Of a stretch of DNA of 64,000 nt, positions 27,784 through 37,325 are shown piece by piece. This stretch comes from SURF-21 sp964529285 (GTDB lineage Bacteria; Actinomycetota; Geothermincolia; Geothermincolales; RBG-13-55-18). The DNA is taken from positions 1-64,000 of the forward strand of contig CAZGWK010000005.1 in NCBI GenBank assembly GCA_964529285.1. The letters run 5' to 3'. Position 1 is the stretch's first letter. Every line of letters starts with the position of its first letter. A program made the position numbers and the translations under genes. Under the pieces are notes generated by a model, which was given only the letters and a program-made list of their open reading frames with translations, was not told the DNA's origin and did no database searches.

Positions 27784-29325
27784 TTACGCCGCGGCGGCTT
27801 CCCCATCGCGGTAGATATTATAGAGACTCGCGCCCATGCCGATGTAGAACCACAGCAGCGTGACCATGGGTATGGCGAAGAGCAGCCAGGCCCCGAATAA
27901 GTTGGACACGGTGAAACCCACCATGCCCAGGACAAAGGCTTCGGCGCTGAAATAGATCCAGGGATCATCGTGGGAGCCGGAGCGCGCCTTGAGCAGCACT
28001 CCCCAGTAGAGGGCGAAGACGAGGAGGAAAGCCGCAAGCCCGACGATGCCGTGGGAAACGAGGTATGTGAGGTAGACGTTTTCGACCGCGGCCCACGTAT
28101 AGCGCAGGTTGTTCTCGATGATGCGCTGCCCCTCCATGCCCATGCCTATACCGAAGATGGGATTTTCCAGGAAGAAATCCAGCGCGAGCTTGTACTGGTA
28201 GAGGCGGGCCTGCGCGGCCTCCTGGGCACTCAGACCCGAGAAGCGCTTCTTTACGAACTCGGGCGGGTTGAGCATAACGAAGAGAAGGACGAATATCAGC
28301 AGGACGGTGACGGCGACCAGCCACACCCTGCGGTCGAAGAAGCCGAACAGGCCGTAGAGAAGGGCGATGCACCCCGCGGCGACCCATGCCGCCCGCGAGC
28401 CGGTGAGGAAGAGCGCGGCGCAGTTGGCCGTCAGTCCCGCCAGGATTATAAGGAAGAGCCAGTAACGCCGCAGGCGCCAGGTGAGGCTGAGAAAGCTGAC
28501 GAAGAAGGGCAGGGCGAAGACCAGGTACCCCCCCAGGATGTTGGGGTGCAGGAAGGTGGAGTTGATACGGTAAGCCTGGGCATCGCTTTCGCCCGCCACG
28601 TAGTTTACGTCTTCCGGGTAGCCCAACTTGTCGCCCAGGATTTCCTGGCTGAACTTCACCGACCAATTCTCCCCCAGCGCTTTCTGCACCAGGCCGAAGG
28701 CGGCCACCAGCGTGAAGCAGACGAGCATGGTCACCACCAGTATCTGGAACTGCCTGCGGTCCCTGATCACGTAGAGCACCATGAAGAAGATGTAGGCGAA
28801 GAAGACGGTGCGCACGAAGCGGAAGAGCACCAGCAGACCGTTTGCGTCGTTGATGAGCCCCACGAAACAGGCGAGTATGGATGTGAGCAAGTATAGCGCC
28901 ACCCCGATGGTGATGGGGCCCTTCCACAGCTTTGACCATTCGTCCCAGTCCTTCTCCCACAAGGCGATGAGCATCTTGATGACGACCGCCAGCAGTACCA
29001 TGGCCATGACGATCTCGTGCACGTTGAAGTGGAGACCGCGCGTCTCTCCCACGGCGGCCACCTGGATGCCCAGGTCCAGTCCCGGACCGGCCTGGGGGAT
29101 GATGAGATTGGAGACGAGAAAGAGGACCACTCCGACGAACGGTTTCCAGTAGATGATGATAAACAAGGCTATGCCCGCGATGACGCCGAAGGCGATGAGC
29201 ACCGGCAGGCGCGACGACAGTACACCGGCACACAGCCCGAGGAATGCGACCACGGCGATGAGCGCGGCAGCCCTTACGTGGGGTGGGGCGCCGCTCAGTC
29301 CCGTCTTACCCCGGGCCTCTTTCAT
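27784..29325 (-). CDS. O-antigen ligase / Wzy-type polysaccharide polymerase
   Basis: A 513-residue integral membrane protein with about 12 hydrophobic segments and the Wzy_C/O-antigen ligase signature: a large loop with RINSTFLHPNILGGYLVFALP, then LFLTGSRAAWVA and, later, FFLENPIFGIGMGME with AAVENVYLTYLVSHG. These proteins link or polymerise lipid-linked glycans on the outer face of the membrane. It is the last gene of the minus arm of the glycan locus, 1 bp after the GT4 gene. Whether it polymerises or ligates cannot be told. Confidence 0.88.
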   Translation of the reverse strand: MKEARGKTGLSGAPPHVRAAALIAVVAFLGLCAGVLSSRLPVLIAFGVIAGIALFIIIYWKPFVGVVLFLVSNLIIPQAGPGLDLGIQVAAVGETRGLHFNVHEIVMAMVLLAVVIKMLIALWEKDWDEWSKLWKGPITIGVALYLLTSILACFVGLINDANGLLVLFRFVRTVFFAYIFFMVLYVIRDRRQFQILVVTMLVCFTLVAAFGLVQKALGENWSVKFSQEILGDKLGYPEDVNYVAGESDAQAYRINSTFLHPNILGGYLVFALPFFVSFLSLTWRLRRYWLFLIILAGLTANCAALFLTGSRAAWVAAGCIALLYGLFGFFDRRVWLVAVTVLLIFVLLFVMLNPPEFVKKRFSGLSAQEAAQARLYQYKLALDFFLENPIFGIGMGMEGQRIIENNLRYTWAAVENVYLTYLVSHGIVGLAAFLLVFALYWGVLLKARSGSHDDPWIYFSAEAFVLGMVGFTVSNLFGAWLLFAIPMVTLLWFYIGMGASLYNIYRDGEAAAA

Positions 29326-29326
29326 A

Positions 29327-30481
29327 TCACCCCGCTCCTTTCAGGACCTTCCCGTACAGCTCCAAGATACTATGCGCGGCTTTGCGCCAGGTGAAGCCTG
29401 CCGCGCGCTCCAGTCCCTTGCGGGACAGTTCCTTTGCCAGGAAAGGCTCGCGGGTCAGCCTCTCCAGGCCAGCCGCTATCTCATCCGGTTCCAGCGGGTC
29501 GACCAGCAGGCCGGCTTCGCCTACCACCTCGGGTATGGACGAAGTGTGGGAGGCGAGCACCGGGGTCCCGCAGGACATGGCCTCCAGCAGCGGAAGCCCG
29601 AAGCCTTCGTAGAGCGAGGGGCAGAGAAAAGCGGCGGCACCGGAGTAGAGAGCGGGCAGGTCCTCCTCGGGCACGAACCCGGTGAAGGCCACGTTCGCTC
29701 CCAGTCCCAGCTCCTCCACTTCGTCCTGCAGGTAGGCTTCGAAGCCGCGAGCGTCCCCACAGAGGACCAGCCGGTAACCCTCGCTCGAGGCCAGGAGAAA
29801 ACGCTTGAAGCCGAGCAACATATTATGCAGGTTCTTCCTGGGATCAAAACCTCCCAGGTAGAGGAAGTAGGGGGACGCTACGGCATAGCGCTCATGTGCG
29901 GCATCCAGCGCGCTACGGTCTGTGACGGGCCGGTAGCCCGGCGTAACTCCCTCGTAGACCACTTCGATGCGTTCCCCGGGGATGCCCCAGATACGCTCCA
30001 CGTCGCGCCGGGTGTTCTCGGAAACCGCCACCACGCGCCGGGCTCGGCGCGTGGCGTGCTTGTGCGCGAGCATCCACGCCCAGGCCGTCGGGCCCAGGTA
30101 TGGACCGCGCAGCACCAGCAGGATGAGGTCGTGCACGGTCACGATGCTCGGCGAACGCAGGAACGGGGTCATGTTGTGATCGACGGCGTGGAAGATGTCC
30201 AAACCTTCCCCGTCCACCACCCGCGCCATGGACAGGTGGTCGGCGAGCAGGCCGGCGTAGGAAAGTCCTTCCAGGTGGGGCATGCTCCGCCATTCCACCT
30301 TATCCATCACCCCGGGATCTATAAGTCCTGGCTCGGGACCGTTGCCGTATGCGAAGAGAACGAATTCCGTTCCTGCCCCCGCTACGTCCACCAGCGCTTC
30401 CACCAGGCGGGCGGTATAGCGTCCGATACCCCGCGTGCGGTTGATATTGCACAGGCCGCGCGCATCGATCCCCACTCGCAT
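29327..30481 (-). CDS. Glycosyltransferase family 4
   Basis: A 384-residue enzyme from MRVGIDARGL; the long frame upstream overlaps the methyltransferase gene and is rejected. This ATG lies 2 bp after that gene's stop. The N-terminal Rossmann domain has TRGIGRYTARLVEAL, and the C-terminal nucleotide-sugar site has PSLYEGFGLPLLEAMSCGTP with EVVGEAGLLVDP. It is probably a mannosyl- or related transferase adding a sugar to the lipid-linked repeat unit on the cytoplasmic face; donor and acceptor are unknown. Confidence 0.92.
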   Translation of the reverse strand: MRVGIDARGLCNINRTRGIGRYTARLVEALVDVAGAGTEFVLFAYGNGPEPGLIDPGVMDKVEWRSMPHLEGLSYAGLLADHLSMARVVDGEGLDIFHAVDHNMTPFLRSPSIVTVHDLILLVLRGPYLGPTAWAWMLAHKHATRRARRVVAVSENTRRDVERIWGIPGERIEVVYEGVTPGYRPVTDRSALDAAHERYAVASPYFLYLGGFDPRKNLHNMLLGFKRFLLASSEGYRLVLCGDARGFEAYLQDEVEELGLGANVAFTGFVPEEDLPALYSGAAAFLCPSLYEGFGLPLLEAMSCGTPVLASHTSSIPEVVGEAGLLVDPLEPDEIAAGLERLTREPFLAKELSRKGLERAAGFTWRKAAHSILELYGKVLKGAG

Positions 30482-30483
30482 GG

Positions 30484-31902
30484 CTAAGGCTCCTCTCCGG
30501 CGGCGGGGATCTTCTCGGCGCCCAGGCAGAGCAGTCTTCCCCGCCTGCAAAACCAGGGCATACGCTCCAGCCGCAACGTAAAGCCAAGATCTCCGCGGTA
30601 GAGCGCGGGCAGCTTCAGGTCCGGTATCAGCGTTGAGGCCTCGCGCACGCGGAAACCGCACGCGTGCACCAGGTCCGCGAGGCCGTCCGGAGTGAAGTCG
30701 CGGCGCGGCCGGGGTAAAGGCCTCGGTTCCGCACCGGCGAAGAGCGCGTTGCGAGCCGCGAGGGCCAGGGTCCCCCCGTCGCGAAGCAGGCGGCGCCAGG
30801 CGCGCAGCGCCGCGGCGGGGTCCTCCACTTCGTGCAGGGTGAACTGTGCCGCCACGGCATCGAAGCTGCCGCCTGGAAAGGACGGGGAAGAGGGGTCGCC
30901 CGCTATGCGTTCGTAACCCTCCGCGGCGAGCGGCAGCCGGCCGGCCGGACCCGGCTCCATCCAGACGACCTCGATCCCGGCGACGGCGGAGAGTCTGCGC
31001 GCCAGCATCCCTTCGCTTTCACCCACGAGCAGCACCCTGCTTCCCCGCGGCAGGTCGAGCATGCGCAGCATGCGGCCTACCCGCAGGCTGGCTTCGCTGC
31101 CTCCCTCCCGGGGAACGGCCACGGCCATGAGGCTGGTGCAGAAGAGGTACCCGAGGGGCCGCGCGAAGAGCACTTTCATCACCGCCCTCTCCCAGCGGTC
31201 GGGATTGATGTCCACGAAGAAACTGCGCGGCCTGACCGCGGCTCTGAAACCGGCGGAGGTAAGGCCGCGGTAAAGGGAGAGGGGATTCTGCTCGTTTACG
31301 TGCATGACGTCGTCGTACTGGCCGCGCAGGTCCTCCGGGAATTCCCTGCGCAGCAGGCGCCGCGCCGCCTCGCGCACCAGCGGGTAACCGTAGCGGTAGA
31401 ACCAGGTATTGGGGCCGGTATGGACGATAAGGCGGCCTCCGGGACGCAATACCCGCTTTACTTCGCCCAGGGTATGCTCGATCTCGTAGGGATGGAGGTG
31501 CTCGTAGACGTCCACCAGGAAGACGACGTCGAACGAGCCGTCCGAAAAGGCCAGCCCCTTGGCGTTGGCCAGCTGGAACTCCGGCCGCTCTCGCATATAT
31601 TCCTGCATGCGCGCCAGGCGCTCGCGCGAGAGTTCGACGGCCGCATGAGCGTAGTCTATGCCCACGGCACGGGCTCCGCGCCGCGCCGCCTCGCATACCA
31701 GTTCTCCCCGCCCGCACCCGATATCCAGGATATACCTGCCGCGAAGGTCGCCGGCCGCCGTCAGGGCTTCCGAGATACGCTCTGGCAGCTCCTCGGCCTC
31801 CTCGAGGAAGAGGCCGTAGCCTTCGCAGTCCGTGGTGAAGTATTCGCGGGTATAGAGATCGGGCGACACGGGCGCCGGCTTTTCGCGACTATCGGGAGTC
31901 AT
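30484..31902 (-). CDS. Two-domain class I methyltransferase
   Basis: A 472-residue protein from MTPDSREKPAPV, with GAGG 8 bases upstream; an ATG 6 bases earlier sits too close to it. The first methyltransferase domain (about 60-230) is complete, with DIGCGRGELVCEAARRG and DVVFLVDVYEHLHPYE. After about residue 270 comes a second Rossmann-like domain, RGSRVLLVGESEGMLARRLSA and DAVAAQFTLHEVEDPAAAL, in which the glycine motif is altered (VGESEG). The second domain may be non-catalytic or regulatory. In this context it could methylate a sugar hydroxyl of the glycan. Confidence 0.82.
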   Translation of the reverse strand: MTPDSREKPAPVSPDLYTREYFTTDCEGYGLFLEEAEELPERISEALTAAGDLRGRYILDIGCGRGELVCEAARRGARAVGIDYAHAAVELSRERLARMQEYMRERPEFQLANAKGLAFSDGSFDVVFLVDVYEHLHPYEIEHTLGEVKRVLRPGGRLIVHTGPNTWFYRYGYPLVREAARRLLRREFPEDLRGQYDDVMHVNEQNPLSLYRGLTSAGFRAAVRPRSFFVDINPDRWERAVMKVLFARPLGYLFCTSLMAVAVPREGGSEASLRVGRMLRMLDLPRGSRVLLVGESEGMLARRLSAVAGIEVVWMEPGPAGRLPLAAEGYERIAGDPSSPSFPGGSFDAVAAQFTLHEVEDPAAALRAWRRLLRDGGTLALAARNALFAGAEPRPLPRPRRDFTPDGLADLVHACGFRVREASTLIPDLKLPALYRGDLGFTLRLERMPWFCRRGRLLCLGAEKIPAAGEEP

Positions 31903-31955
31903 CGTCATCACCTCGAGGTTCAGGCGTGCACGCCCCGGCGGGAACGCCGCGCAGG

Positions 31956-33008
31956 CTAGACATACTCCTCGAACCAGGCGAACATTAGGTCCCATACCTC
32001 CAGCCGCCCGGCGGGGTCGTTTACGCAGTGGGCTTCGTTGGGGTAGAGCTTGATCTCCACCGTCTTGCCGCCTGCTTTCAGGGCATCGTAAAGGCGGATC
32101 GCCTGGTCCACGGGGCAGATGGGATCCAGCTCGCCGTGGATGAGCAGCGTCGCCGCCTGCATCGAATCGGTATAATTGAGCGCCGAGCGCACGGCATATT
32201 CCTGGGGGACCTCTTGCGGGGTGCCCCCCGCCATGGGCACGAACTCGTCCAGGAGCGTCTTGACGGTGGGGTCGCTGGAGGCGACGGCGTTGTTGTAGAG
32301 TCCGACGGCGTCGTAGAATCCCGCTTCGGCGACCACCGCCTTGATGCGCGGATCACGCTCCGCGGCAAGTACCGCTACCGCCGCGCCGTGGCTCTGGCCG
32401 TAGAGGCCGATGCGTTCCCCCTCGCTCAGGCCTTCCGACTGCAGGTAGTCGATGGCCGCGATGACGTCGTCCACCTCGCCCTTGGCTCCCTCGTGGCTTC
32501 CCTCCGACATGCCGCTGCCGCGGTAGTCGGGGTTGAAGACGAGATAACCGCGGTCGCGGATGAGCAGGGCTACGTCGCTGAAATCCCCCGCCGTTCCGAA
32601 ACCTGCGTGGTTGACGATGATGGCAGGCCAGGGGCCTTTTCCCTCGGGGGGGCGGAAGAGAAGGCCCGAAACGGTCAATCCGCCGGAGCTCGCATAATAG
32701 ACACGCTCCGCCACTTTCTCCATGTCGGCCATGGCGGCGTAGGTCTCGTCGATGAGCTGGTCCGCGCGGCCGAAGTCCCCCTGGTTATAGGCGTCCAGCG
32801 CCTCCAGCCACTTAGCCCGCGCCTCCCGTACGTCGTAACCCTCACCCGCCTTCTCGTTCATCTCGTTGGCGCACGCCAGCCCGCGCATGGTCACGCTCGC
32901 CTGGTCGATGATCCTGGTGATCACGCAGCTGCAGCCGCCCAGCAGGATGCCGGCCGCCAGGATCACTACCAGCGTTATTGCTATCTTGCTCGCGTGCCGG
33001 GAGGTCAT
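31956..33008 (-). CDS. Lipoprotein alpha/beta hydrolase (prolyl-oligopeptidase/acylaminoacyl type)
   Basis: A 350-residue protein from MTSRHASKIAI, with AAAGG upstream. A signal with lipobox LLGGC is followed by a helical stretch (about 45-105) and an alpha/beta hydrolase domain. Nucleophile GQSHGA, acid in HGELDPICP and histidine in EAHCV are visible, so the triad is complete. NPDYRGSGMSEG is typical of the dienelactone hydrolase/S9 group. It is likely an outer-surface esterase or peptidase. It sits between flippase and methyltransferase genes, so it may trim or de-acylate the glycan. Confidence 0.85.
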   Translation of the reverse strand: MTSRHASKIAITLVVILAAGILLGGCSCVITRIIDQASVTMRGLACANEMNEKAGEGYDVREARAKWLEALDAYNQGDFGRADQLIDETYAAMADMEKVAERVYYASSGGLTVSGLLFRPPEGKGPWPAIIVNHAGFGTAGDFSDVALLIRDRGYLVFNPDYRGSGMSEGSHEGAKGEVDDVIAAIDYLQSEGLSEGERIGLYGQSHGAAVAVLAAERDPRIKAVVAEAGFYDAVGLYNNAVASSDPTVKTLLDEFVPMAGGTPQEVPQEYAVRSALNYTDSMQAATLLIHGELDPICPVDQAIRLYDALKAGGKTVEIKLYPNEAHCVNDPAGRLEVWDLMFAWFEEYV

Positions 33009-33042
33009 ACTGTACCTTTCGCTTCGATACAAGCTTCCTCTT

Positions 33043-34758
33043 TCACACCGTAAGCAGCTCGTTCAGTTCCTGCAAGCCCTTTCTGCTCAAGGCCTTGCTC
33101 ACGAAGGCGAGCGCTAAATATAGAATCGTCAGCGCCGCCGCTATTATGAAGGCGAACTGCAGTGAACTCATGAAAGTGTCCTTGCCTACGGCCAGTGCGT
33201 TATGTAGGACGAAAACCGCGGCGTAAAGCGTTCCCAGCATGAGCAGGGGAACCGCCGTGAAGCGGGCGGCGCTGATACGGTGCCCCAGCTCGCGCGATAG
33301 ACGCCAGTAGAGCAGGCCGAATACCGCGGCCTCGCTCACCAGCACGCTCAGCGCCGCCCCCGTGTATCCCCAGAACGATATGGCGACAACACCCATGACC
33401 GCTTTCACCGGCAAACCGAACAGCACCACCGCGGATATCGTCTTCTGCTTGTTGATGACGATGAAGAACGGGAAGCTGATGGCGGTCATGAAGGTGAAGT
33501 TCATGGCGGCCATGGTCAGCCAGGTAACGTGCCAGGCGTCGATGAACTGGAACTTCTGCAATACCAGTACGGGACGGGCCAGGACGGGCACAATCACCGT
33601 CAGGGGAATGACCATCAGCCATCCGTAATATATGAGGCGCTCCCATACCTCGCCCAACCTCTCGGGATGCTTGCCGCCTACCTTGGATACCGCCGGCAGA
33701 ATCGCCATGTTCAGAGCCAGGGTGAGGAAGACCAGGGCCTTGGCGAACATGCCGGCCGCGTTATACAGCCCCACCTGCTCGTCACCCTTGATCCAGGAGA
33801 GGATGGGGATATCCATACCGGCGTAGACGGTCACGCCGGCGGCGACCACCGCAAGGGGCCAGGCATTGCTCAGCAGGTAGCGCCACAACTTGCTGTCCAT
33901 GACGAAGGGGCCCAGCCTGGCGATGGAGCCCGGTAGGCTCGCGGGCGGGGCAACCAGCGCAGCCGCGCTTTCCTCCCCGGCGCCGCCACGGGCCGTTCCG
34001 CCTTCCTCGGACAACCCGGCGTAGGAATAGTTGGCGAGCAGCGCCTCCATGGCCGCCTCGCCCGACGGGTCCGGTACGTGCGTGACGGCCTCCGCAACCG
34101 CCATGTCGCCGATATCGGCGGCCGCGGTGTCGCCCCTGCGCAGGACGCGTCGGTAGGCCAGGTAGAGGTGGAAGATGGAGTAGAGGATGGTGACGATGTA
34201 GATGAGGACCAGATAGACCAGCACGTTCTCGAATCCGGCCAGTACCACGTATATGGACATGACGACCTTCATGATCCCCATGATGAGGTAGACGAAAGCC
34301 ACCACTCCCAGCCTTTCCAGGGCGATGAAGTTCTCGCAGAGCGAATTGGAGAAGGGCTGCTCGATGAGGAGGCAGAACGCGATGGTAAAGACCACCCAGA
34401 ATTTTTCCCCGCCCGTCGCGCCCGAACCCTGCAGGGCCAGGCTCACGAAATTCGTGAGCATGAGCAGGGCGAAGGCGAGCAGGCCCAGGAGCAGGCGCAG
34501 GGATACGATGTTATTGAAATAACGCCGCAGGCGGGAGGTCTCCTGCGAGACGTCGCGTATGGAGATATTGCCGAGACCGAAATCGGGTATCACCTGGAAG
34601 ATGGTATAGAGTGTGAACGCATAGGTGTATATACCCGCCATTTCCGGCCCCAGGTTGCGGTTTATGATGATGGCCAGGATAAAAGTCAGCCCCGAGGTCA
34701 CGACTCTGGCACTCACCAACGCGGCTGTGTTCTTCGAAAGCCTGCCCACTCTCTCCAT
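33043..34758 (-). CDS. Polysaccharide flippase (Wzx/MATE-like)
   Basis: This protein of about 571 residues starts at MERVGRLSKN; a start 12 bases earlier is possible. It has about 12-14 hydrophobic segments and the polysaccharide biosynthesis protein motif SKNTAALVSARVVTSGLTFI, followed by GPEMAGIYTYAFTL. It resembles Wzx flippases, which move lipid-linked repeat units across the membrane. An unusual hydrophilic insert of about 85 residues (about 225-310, rich in Ala, Gly and Glu) lies between helices in the middle. It belongs to the minus arm of the glycan locus. Confidence 0.88.
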   Translation of the reverse strand: MERVGRLSKNTAALVSARVVTSGLTFILAIIINRNLGPEMAGIYTYAFTLYTIFQVIPDFGLGNISIRDVSQETSRLRRYFNNIVSLRLLLGLLAFALLMLTNFVSLALQGSGATGGEKFWVVFTIAFCLLIEQPFSNSLCENFIALERLGVVAFVYLIMGIMKVVMSIYVVLAGFENVLVYLVLIYIVTILYSIFHLYLAYRRVLRRGDTAAADIGDMAVAEAVTHVPDPSGEAAMEALLANYSYAGLSEEGGTARGGAGEESAAALVAPPASLPGSIARLGPFVMDSKLWRYLLSNAWPLAVVAAGVTVYAGMDIPILSWIKGDEQVGLYNAAGMFAKALVFLTLALNMAILPAVSKVGGKHPERLGEVWERLIYYGWLMVIPLTVIVPVLARPVLVLQKFQFIDAWHVTWLTMAAMNFTFMTAISFPFFIVINKQKTISAVVLFGLPVKAVMGVVAISFWGYTGAALSVLVSEAAVFGLLYWRLSRELGHRISAARFTAVPLLMLGTLYAAVFVLHNALAVGKDTFMSSLQFAFIIAAALTILYLALAFVSKALSRKGLQELNELLTV

Positions 34759-35090
34759 ATCGCGTCGCAACCTCCATCAGGTCCGGTATTAGGCCCCGAA
34801 AAGGGACAACAGGGAAAAACCTGCGAGCGCACACGTGCCGGGCATGCATAAGTTCAAGCATATAGCAGAATAAGCAAACCCCGGTAGAACCTGTCCGGGC
34901 GCCGGGACACCGTCGCATTGAAAGCTCATGCGTCGAAACGCGATACCTAATCGAGCTTGCCGCGTCGGCTCCGCCTCCTCGCAATAAGGCTCCCGCCTTG
35001 CGGGAAGCCTAGCTTCCGCGATACATACTGTCGAATGAGATTTCGTCCGGAAAGTATGCTTTGCGCAATGCCCGGGTCCAGCCCCATTGG
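34759..35090 (-). other. Intergenic region between copolymerase and flippase genes
   Basis: I see no convincing gene here. A short hairpin GGCTCCCGC/GCGGGAAGCC at 34988-35009 could weakly terminate transcription from the copolymerase gene. The gap is much larger than other gaps within this arm, so the flippase may have its own promoter, but I could not place one. Confidence 0.5.
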
Positions 35091-37325
35091 TTATTCCCAG
35101 TCGATGCCTTCTTCGTCTCCGTTCCGCTCCCGGGAATCCTGGCCCCTGCCCTTTCCGAAAGCCTTTCTCCCGCCTTTGGCGTCCAGCCGGAAGCGCCTCT
35201 TCTCCTGTCGCCTCAAGCCCTTTTCGTCCTTTTTATCCTGCACGCTTTGCGAGTCCGCGCCGCCGCGAGAAGTTTCCGCGACGCCGCTGGCTGTTTCGGA
35301 GCCGGAGAACCTGGCGCCGGCGTCCACCAGCAACTGCCTGAGGTGGCGCTGCGCCTCCTCCTCGCTCATGCTTGCGAACTCGCCCTCGCGCCGCATCATC
35401 CTGATGATGGAACGCGTTATGCGCGCGATATTCTCATCGCTTATGCTGTAACGGCGCAGGAAGGACTGGTAATATTCCGCGATGGCGGTGGAGGCCGACT
35501 CCCTTACGTCCGCCTTGTCTGAGTTCAGGGCGCGCAGCCAGTTCTTGGGGATAGGGGCTCCCTTCTCTCCCATGCGGCGGAAGTCCTCGGCGACGCTCTC
35601 CTTCACCTGCTGCATGTCCCCGGCGGCGCCGCCCTGAGCGGATGCCGCCGCCGCGGAGTCAGGAGTGGCTTTACCCGCCGCGGGCCGCCCCGCTGTGGTA
35701 CCCGGCCTGTCTGCTCTGGCCGGAGCCGATGCCGCCTCAACCGGCTCGCGGCCTGGCTCGGCCTGTGCCGCCACCTCGGGCCTGGCGGCGAACTCTGCCT
35801 CGTACGGTTTCTCCGCGGCTTCTCTCGTAGCGCTCGGGGGTTCGGCCCGGAGCGTTCCGGACGCCGGCTTAGCCCCCTCTCCGGGCTTGACCGCAGGCGG
35901 GACCGCCTCCCTCGTTTTGTCTTTTTTCTTTTTCCTTGCCGCGGGCGGCGGAGGGGGTGCCTTGGCCTCGCGTTCCCGCGCCCCCGCGTCGCGCCCTTTC
36001 ATCTTCACGTTGGCCAGCACCGCACCCAACGGCACAACTCCCAGGCGCTCGAGGTTATGCATGGCTTCATCCGCGGCCTTGCGCGTGCAGCGGTCGGCGT
36101 CGACGATGATCAGGCTGGCCTCCGACTGCGCGGCCGCCACCGCGGCGTCCATGGAGCCGATAAGGGGCGGGGCGTAGAGCACTATCTTGTCGTAGAGGCC
36201 CTCCTGCTCGCGCAGCTCTTCCTCGAAGGAGGTAAGAGAGAGCAGGTCGGTGGAGTTCTCGCTCTTTGCGCCTGCGGGAAGGAAGGCGAAGTCCTTTATC
36301 TTGTCCTCCACCGTCTTTCCCCTGTAATCCTCGCCGGATTCCAGGGCATCGGAGAGGCCGGGACGGTCTTCGCAGTCCATGAGCCCGGAGAGGCTTCTCG
36401 CCGTAAGGTCGCAGTCTACCAGAAGGGTCCTGCGGCCGGTATTGGCGATGCTGATCGCGAGATTGGCGGCCACTGCCGGAGCGGCCTCGAAGGGTGTCGC
36501 CGCGGTGGCCAGGATGGATTTCGGGGCACCTCCGGTGGACAGGATGAGGCCGGAGCGCAGCTCCGCATAGGCCCTCCAGGTACGCGAGCCCTCTTCGAAA
36601 GTGGAAAGTAGGGCGGCCGAGCGGCCTCCCTTTTCCTTGGGCAGAGCTCCCAGGACCGGTATGTCCAGCGTTTCCTCTATCTCGCGCGCGGAGCGGAAAT
36701 GGGGGTTGAAGTACTCGATAAGTATCACCAGGGCGAGCCCCAGCAGCAGCCCCACGAAGAAGCCCAGGCCAATGTATGCGAAGGTCTTGGGCTGGGTGGG
36801 TTTCTCGGGAACGACCGCGCGGTTGGTGAAGACCATGCTCCCGTTGAGGAGCAGTTTTTTGAACTCCGTATCTTGAATGCCCGAACCCTCGATGGTCTTA
36901 AGTTCCAGAACCTCTCCCCATGCATTGGCGATGTCCGCCACCCGGGTCGGGCTGCCGTCGGAGACAGTGATCTTCACCGAGGTGGAGTTGGCCTCCGCCA
37001 TCGCGCTGACCTTGCCGAGAAGCTCCTCGGGCGCTATGTCTATGCCCTGGTTCGCCAGCCTCTGGCTGGTGGACTCGGCTACGCTGATGCTCTCGGAATA
37101 GTTGGCGATGGAGGGCATCAGGGCCACGTAGGCCAACTGGGTCTGCGCGTCGGGCAGCTTCGTCGACGGATTTGCCGGCGCCGTTGCTGATAATGCTATC
37201 TCCACCTTGTACACCGGGCTCTGCACCTGAGCGACGATCGCCGCCACCAGGGTTGAGATCAACACCAGGGCGATGACCATCCAGTACCTCTTGGCGATGG
37301 CCGTTCCGATATCCTGCACTCTCAT
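35091..37325 (-). CDS. Wzz/BY-kinase-like polysaccharide copolymerase with a degenerate P-loop and long tail
   Basis: The 744 residues fall into three parts. Residues 1-210 form a Wzz domain with membrane helices near 15-35 and 180-205. Residues 210-450 form a CpsD/BY-kinase-like P-loop domain. A tail of about 290 residues is rich in Ala, Pro, Lys and Arg. In the kinase domain the normal Walker A PGEGKST reads PFEAAPA (ATAATPFEAAPAVAANLA), so the GKS/T needed for ATP is gone, although the Walker A' strand LLVDCDL remains. There is no clear C-terminal tyrosine cluster. I infer a pseudokinase that still sets chain length or docks partners. It reads away from the plus arm of the glycan locus. 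Confidence 0.85.
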   Translation of the reverse strand: MRVQDIGTAIAKRYWMVIALVLISTLVAAIVAQVQSPVYKVEIALSATAPANPSTKLPDAQTQLAYVALMPSIANYSESISVAESTSQRLANQGIDIAPEELLGKVSAMAEANSTSVKITVSDGSPTRVADIANAWGEVLELKTIEGSGIQDTEFKKLLLNGSMVFTNRAVVPEKPTQPKTFAYIGLGFFVGLLLGLALVILIEYFNPHFRSAREIEETLDIPVLGALPKEKGGRSAALLSTFEEGSRTWRAYAELRSGLILSTGGAPKSILATAATPFEAAPAVAANLAISIANTGRRTLLVDCDLTARSLSGLMDCEDRPGLSDALESGEDYRGKTVEDKIKDFAFLPAGAKSENSTDLLSLTSFEEELREQEGLYDKIVLYAPPLIGSMDAAVAAAQSEASLIIVDADRCTRKAADEAMHNLERLGVVPLGAVLANVKMKGRDAGAREREAKAPPPPPAARKKKKDKTREAVPPAVKPGEGAKPASGTLRAEPPSATREAAEKPYEAEFAARPEVAAQAEPGREPVEAASAPARADRPGTTAGRPAAGKATPDSAAAASAQGGAAGDMQQVKESVAEDFRRMGEKGAPIPKNWLRALNSDKADVRESASTAIAEYYQSFLRRYSISDENIARITRSIIRMMRREGEFASMSEEEAQRHLRQLLVDAGARFSGSETASGVAETSRGGADSQSVQDKKDEKGLRRQEKRRFRLDAKGGRKAFGKGRGQDSRERNGDEEGIDWE

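Noticed and set aside
27965..29233. A 422-codon minus-strand frame inside the O-antigen ligase gene
   Set aside because: It is rich in Arg, His, Pro and Gly, as expected for a frame-shadow, and the overlapping frame encodes a clear multi-helix membrane protein.
30831..31960. A 375-codon plus-strand frame opposite the double methyltransferase
   Set aside because: Antisense shadow with no recognisable domain; the minus frame has methyltransferase motifs.
32028..33053. A 341-codon plus-strand frame opposite the lipoprotein hydrolase
   Set aside because: It is antisense to a gene with an intact catalytic triad and lipobox; long antisense frames are expected in high-GC coding DNA.
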